A stretch of DNA of 64,000 nucleotides, from assembly GCA_017302895.1 (NCBI GenBank), contig JAFLBV010000001.1:1116001-1180000 (forward strand), written 5' to 3'. The translations under genes and the position numbers were made by a program. How positions within the stretch are numbered: the first letter of the stretch is position 1; each line of letters opens with the position of its first letter. Origin of the DNA: Ignavibacteria bacterium (lineage in GTDB: Bacteria > Bacteroidota > Ignavibacteria > Ignavibacteriales > Ignavibacteriaceae). Below the pieces are notes generated by a model. That model made no database searches. It was given only the letters and a program-made list of their open reading frames with translations, and had not been told where the DNA came from. Positions 60,346-64,000 of the stretch are shown here, one piece after another.

Positions 60346-62913
60346 TTAATTTTCCTGGAAAATTGCGTCTATCAGTTCGCTAAGGTCTTTCAGGAAAAAC
60401 GGTTTTGAAAGATAGTGGGTAAATCCTTTTTCCAGAAATTCAGCCCTGTCGGAGAATGCAGCGTAAGCGGTGATGGCCACAAACGGTTTGCCTTTGTTTT
60501 CTTCCATCGATTTGACTTTTTGCATAAGTTGCACACCATCCAGGCCATGTCTAAGATTGATATCGATCAGAAATCCGTCGTAAACATTCGTTTTCAATCG
60601 TTGCTGAGCTTCCTCGGCATCGATCACAAAATCGAGATAATATTTATCTGAAAGTACTCTTGATACAATATTCTGGCAAAACTGATCATCTTCCACATAG
60701 AGCAGTTTTTTTTCAGAGTGGCGAATTTCTTTTCCCATTAGTGTTTCCTCTTCGATAATAAGTTCTTCATTAGATTTATTAATAACTTCGTCGACGGGCA
60801 GAACAACCTTGAAAACTGTGCCGTTTTTGGGTTCACTCTCAAGTGAAATGGTGCCACCGAGCAATTCGACATATTTTTTGGTAATGGAGAGTCCGAGACC
60901 CGTTCCTTCGAAGGTTCTGCCCCTTCCTTCACTGGCTTGTCTGAAGGGAGCCCAAATAATTTCCTGTTTGTCATGCGGAATGCCGATACCTGTATCGGTA
61001 ACAGTAACAGTCAAAAGATTTTTACTCTTCGAGTTGATAAGATTAACCGATAATTCAACTTTACCCGCTTCTGTATATTTTACAGCATTGCTGACGAGAT
61101 TATTCAGGATAGAGCGGAGGATTCTCGGATCTGAAACGATGAAAATACCTTTTTTTTGTTCGTTCACAATAAAATCGATTTTCTTCGACTCAGCAGCCTC
61201 CTTATAAGTGAAATAAATTTCATTAATGAAATCTGCCAGGCTTACCGTTTCAACAACACATTTTACTTCAGAGAACTCAGCCTGAGAGAGCGAGAGAATT
61301 TTGTTGAGTGTATCAGTCAGCCTCTCCGCACTTTTCATGATGTTTGCAACCATCTGTTTTTCACCGGGTTCTTTTACATTTTCTGAAAGAAGCTGAGCAT
61401 AACCCCAAATTCCCACAAAAGGTGTCCTGAGTTCGTGGCTCATGTTTGCGAAGAAATAAGACTTTATCATATTCATTTCTTCTGCTTTTTCTTTTGCAGC
61501 TGTCAGTTCAGCCAGGGTTCGTTCCTGTTCTGTAACATCCCTGCCGACGAGTAACAGATTCTTTATCTTCCCGTTTTCCAGAATAGGAGAAGACCTCACT
61601 TCCACAGGAACCCTTGCTCCATTCTTTTTCAGTAACACAGTTCTGTAGGTAAGCACTCTGTTGTCACCTGAGAACCGGAGGTTCTTCCTTTTTTCCATTT
61701 CGGGGAGGAGTTCAGGAGGAACGAGACGCGAGAGATGCATGCCGGTGAGTTCTTCCTTTGTGTATCCTGAAACTTGAATTCCTGCGCTGTTAATATAAAC
61801 AATCTTCTGGTGCAGGTCATGCAGAACCACGAGGTCGGGCATGGTTTCGGTAAGGAGTCTGTACTTTTCTTCCGATTTTCTCAGAGTATTCTCGGTTTCC
61901 TTCATTTCAGATACATCCTGAATGTTGGCAAGAACAAAATCCTTGTCGCCGAGTGTAATCATTTTCGCTGAAAGGAGAGCAGTAAAAACCTCACCTGATT
62001 TTCGAATAAATCTTGTTTCACGGTCTGTACAAAATCCATTCACCCTGATATCATCAACTATCCTGTCTCTTTCTTCGATGTCTTCCCAGAGTCCAATATC
62101 CAGAGTCGATTTACCAATCGCTTCTTCCCGGGGAATTCCTGAGATGAAATTAAATGCTGTATTACAGTCGGCTATTTCATCCTTTGATCTGTCAATAAGG
62201 AGTACAGCAACAGGTGAAGACTCAAAAATGAGCTTGAGGTGTTCATTCGAAACAGTAACATCATAGTTTAATCTCTGGTTAAGCAGCAGGACAAATCCAA
62301 ATGTCCAGATCGAGCCGACAATAATGGAATCCAACATCGGGATGTAGTTTAACGGGTGGGGGTCAAGAAATTCAACAGGCCCGGGGCTTATGAACATTTG
62401 CCAGGAACGGTAAATCAGTACAAGCGAGTGAATTACAAAAGTGACCGCCAAAAAATGGAATATGTTGTCAGTATTTTTTTGATGCTTCTTAAACATTTCA
62501 AAAGCGATCAAACCGGAAATCACACAAACGGTTATATTCAAAATTATTCCGCGGGCGGTAATATCATTGATAACAAAAAGGAAATAAAGGAAGGTGGCAA
62601 GTGCCAATAAACCAATACTGCTTGAGAGTTTCGTCTTCAGCTTTTTATCCTGAAAAGCCAATAAACCATTATAAATAAAGATGGTCCCTGTTATGATAGC
62701 CGAGTTTTGAAGGATGACGACGATCTCGAAGATTCCGGGGATATCTCGAAAAAGCATGAGCCCGAAGCCGAATACCTCCATGGCATTCCATGCCAACCAC
62801 CAGCCTGTTCCTTTGTATTGCCTGTTGGTCCTGTAGAGGATAAGGAAGACTGAAAACTGAATCAAGTGGAGAACACCTGTAACAAGCGCAAGTGTTCGCA
62901 TATCTAATAGCAT
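60346..62913 (-). CDS. membrane hybrid histidine kinase: 7TM-PAS-PAS-HisKA-HATPase-REC
   Basis: The 855-residue protein has about seven N-terminal membrane helices (residues 5-215). Two PAS domains follow (about 225-340, 'VLLIDRSKDEIADCNTAF'; about 350-470, 'KIVYINSAGIQVSGY'). The kinase has HisKA with 'YFFANMSHELRTPFVGI' (phospho-His) and HATPase ('SNAVKYTEAG', 'DTGIGIPHDK', 'GTGLGLSITKKYV'). The C-terminal REC (about 738-855) has 'YVEDDQFCQN' and 'LIDINLRHGLDG'. The REC domain is a close paralogue of the stand-alone REC at 58254-58646. Output is likely through phosphotransfer to a regulator elsewhere. Confidence 0.93.
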   Translation of the reverse strand: MLLDMRTLALVTGVLHLIQFSVFLILYRTNRQYKGTGWWLAWNAMEVFGFGLMLFRDIPGIFEIVVILQNSAIITGTIFIYNGLLAFQDKKLKTKLSSSIGLLALATFLYFLFVINDITARGIILNITVCVISGLIAFEMFKKHQKNTDNIFHFLAVTFVIHSLVLIYRSWQMFISPGPVEFLDPHPLNYIPMLDSIIVGSIWTFGFVLLLNQRLNYDVTVSNEHLKLIFESSPVAVLLIDRSKDEIADCNTAFNFISGIPREEAIGKSTLDIGLWEDIEERDRIVDDIRVNGFCTDRETRFIRKSGEVFTALLSAKMITLGDKDFVLANIQDVSEMKETENTLRKSEEKYRLLTETMPDLVVLHDLHQKIVYINSAGIQVSGYTKEELTGMHLSRLVPPELLPEMEKRKNLRFSGDNRVLTYRTVLLKKNGARVPVEVRSSPILENGKIKNLLLVGRDVTEQERTLAELTAAKEKAEEMNMIKSYFFANMSHELRTPFVGIWGYAQLLSENVKEPGEKQMVANIMKSAERLTDTLNKILSLSQAEFSEVKCVVETVSLADFINEIYFTYKEAAESKKIDFIVNEQKKGIFIVSDPRILRSILNNLVSNAVKYTEAGKVELSVNLINSKSKNLLTVTVTDTGIGIPHDKQEIIWAPFRQASEGRGRTFEGTGLGLSITKKYVELLGGTISLESEPKNGTVFKVVLPVDEVINKSNEELIIEEETLMGKEIRHSEKKLLYVEDDQFCQNIVSRVLSDKYYLDFVIDAEEAQQRLKTNVYDGFLIDINLRHGLDGVQLMQKVKSMEENKGKPFVAITAYAAFSDRAEFLEKGFTHYLSKPFFLKDLSELIDAIFQEN

Positions 62914-63067
62914 CTAAAAATTTCGCTTAGATTATCTCTGAAAAGTCAGAAATCTCTCCTCGGAAAGGAAAGGTAAACTACATGTTCAAATTAATAAAAA
63001 AACTAATTCCATTTAAATAAAAAGTGAAAATTTGAAAAGGATTTTCAGAGAGGGGTGTCGGATATTT

Positions 63068-63099
63068 AAAAAAAAGGACCCCCGCACGAGGCGAGGGTC
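63068..63099 (-). terminator. terminator downstream of T9SS cargo gene at right edge
   Basis: On the minus strand GACCCTCG pairs with CGGGGGTC around CCTCGTG, followed by CC and a run of eight Ts. Strong rho-independent terminator. Confidence 0.9.
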
Positions 63100-63202
63100 A
63101 CAGGGAGTAATGTATCACTAATCAGCAGCAGGGAATACTGAAGAGTGACATCTCAAAATTAATAAAAATACTAATTCTGTGCAAGAGTAAAATGCAACTT
63201 TT

Positions 63203-64000
63203 TTACTTCATAACAACAAATTTTCTTGTTTCAGTGAATTTTCCCGAAGTCAGACGGTAAAAATAGACACCACTGGAATAATTTGAGCAATCGAGAACGG
63301 CTCTGTGGATACCGGCTTCCTTATCTCCATCTACCAAAGTTGCAACCTCATTGCCGAGAGCATCGAATATTTTAAGCTGAACATTGGAGAGAGATGCTCC
63401 GCTAACCTGTGGCACAGCGTATGCGATCGTGGTGACGGGGTTAAACGGATTTGGATAATTTTGATAGAGAGCAAAATTTTCCGGGAGCCCCACTTCAATT
63501 TTTACCACATCGCTGAATGAAACTGCGCCGTTGAAGTCAGTCTGCCTGATACGGTATTCATAGCTGCCGGGTTTTACATTCCTTTCTCTGAAAGAGTATT
63601 CGGAGATGGTGGAAGTGGTGCCCTTCCCTTTTACGAATGTAACCGGGTTCCATGCAGCTTTGGTGTTGTCTTTTCTTTCGACCGTGAATCCCATGTTGTT
63701 GGTTTCTGTAGCGGTCACCCACTTCAAAACAACTTCATCACGGATGGTTTCCGCATCCAGTGAAACAAGTTCAACAGGAATAACCGAAAGTGTCATGGAA
63801 ACAGGGACAGTAAGCACAGGGTGCTGACCGCAATTGCTTCTTACGATCATATCCATCGAGTAGTTACCGAAATTGAAATCCTCGGTTCTTATTTTTATCA
63901 CGATTCCGGTTCGGTTTCCCTGATTAAGAGTACCAGCCATATTTCCCGAAGTGATAATCCATTCGGGTTCTGCAGCAAGTTTCACAGCAAGATTGTTTTT
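63203..64000 (-). CDS. C-terminal part of a secreted T9SS cargo protein, 5' end outside window
   Basis: The frame stays open to the right edge, so the start is beyond 64000; an internal GTG at 63985 is not the start. The visible 265 residues contain an Ig-like/abnormal-spindle-type segment ending 'PVSMTLSVIPVELVSLDAET' and a fibronectin-like stretch with 'WVTATETNNMGFTVERKD' (the same arrangement as in the 43023 and 44810 proteins). A T9SS sorting domain starts at 'LYQNYPNPFNPVTT' and ends 'ETRKFVVMK'. It is followed by a strong terminator, so this is the last gene of its unit. Confidence 0.87.
   Translation of the reverse strand, partial: KNNLAVKLAAEPEWIITSGNMAGTLNQGNRTGIVIKIRTEDFNFGNYSMDMIVRSNCGQHPVLTVPVSMTLSVIPVELVSLDAETIRDEVVLKWVTATETNNMGFTVERKDNTKAAWNPVTFVKGKGTTSTISEYSFRERNVKPGSYEYRIRQTDFNGAVSFSDVVKIEVGLPENFALYQNYPNPFNPVTTIAYAVPQVSGASLSNVQLKIFDALGNEVATLVDGDKEAGIHRAVLDCSNYSSGVYFYRLTSGKFTETRKFVVMK

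Overview
The window looks like chromosome from a member of the Ignavibacteria/Chlorobi side of the Bacteroidota superphylum. Four predicted secreted proteins end in a type IX secretion C-terminal domain with the 'NYPNPFNP' signature common in Ignavibacteria. Other pointers are hybrid two-component sensors with periplasmic propellers and intergenic spaces filled with word-like short repeats. The assignment comes from protein style alone; no 16S gene is present.

Layout. 1-2625: a PTS EIIA-like protein (cut by the left edge), an unknown protein, lgt and a TrmH-type rRNA methyltransferase, tightly packed on +. 2626-3925: a 1.3 kb non-coding block of nested inverted and direct repeats. 3926-6420 (-): a PLP decarboxylase overlapping a secreted EEP-family nuclease/phosphatase. 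6566-10293 (+): ligase-associated exonuclease, ATP-dependent DNA ligase, YceI and MarR. 10509-13625: a large modular T9SS cargo protein.

13783-26306 is the metabolic core, all on +. It holds methylmalonyl-CoA epimerase, a Na+-pumping methylmalonyl-CoA decarboxylase (alpha, gamma/delta, biotin carrier, beta), an isocitrate/homoisocitrate-type dehydrogenase, a degenerate HD-domain protein, a fungal homoaconitase-like aconitase, an MmgE/PrpD protein, a fused CitD-CitE and CitF. Read together, the genes could split citrate or a homologue to oxaloacetate plus acetate and feed C4 acids towards propionyl-CoA with Na+ export. The gaps between the later genes are repeat-filled, and repeat DNA also sits in frame inside two of the genes.

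26307-28193 carries more repeats and a decayed AbiE toxin-antitoxin locus bracketed by two 47-bp inverted-repeat elements. 28194-41712 is mostly on -: an esterase, a DUF1579 protein, two tandem paralogous metallophosphoesterases, an AAA/PD-(D/E)XK protein, a second Lgt-like protein lacking a key His, two secreted proteins and a NarL-type two-component pair. 41937-46620 is a LacI-type regulator plus an opposing two-gene secreted-protein operon; matching GCGC-centred palindromes lie in front of both. 46693-55943 (-): an ABC exporter with an Ntn hydrolase, a 1744-residue hybrid sensor and a lipoprotein phosphatase. 56306-58129: a methyltransferase, repeats, and a duplicated tRNA-Asp/GIY-YIG nuclease unit. 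58254-64000: a stand-alone REC protein, an SDR, a hybrid histidine kinase with a paralogous REC, and the C-terminal part of another T9SS cargo protein.

The most distinctive items are the tRNA-Asp/GIY-YIG duplication with palindrome-broken tRNA copies, the homoaconitase/citrate-lyase island, the LacI operator set, and the nested-palindrome repeats that invade genes.
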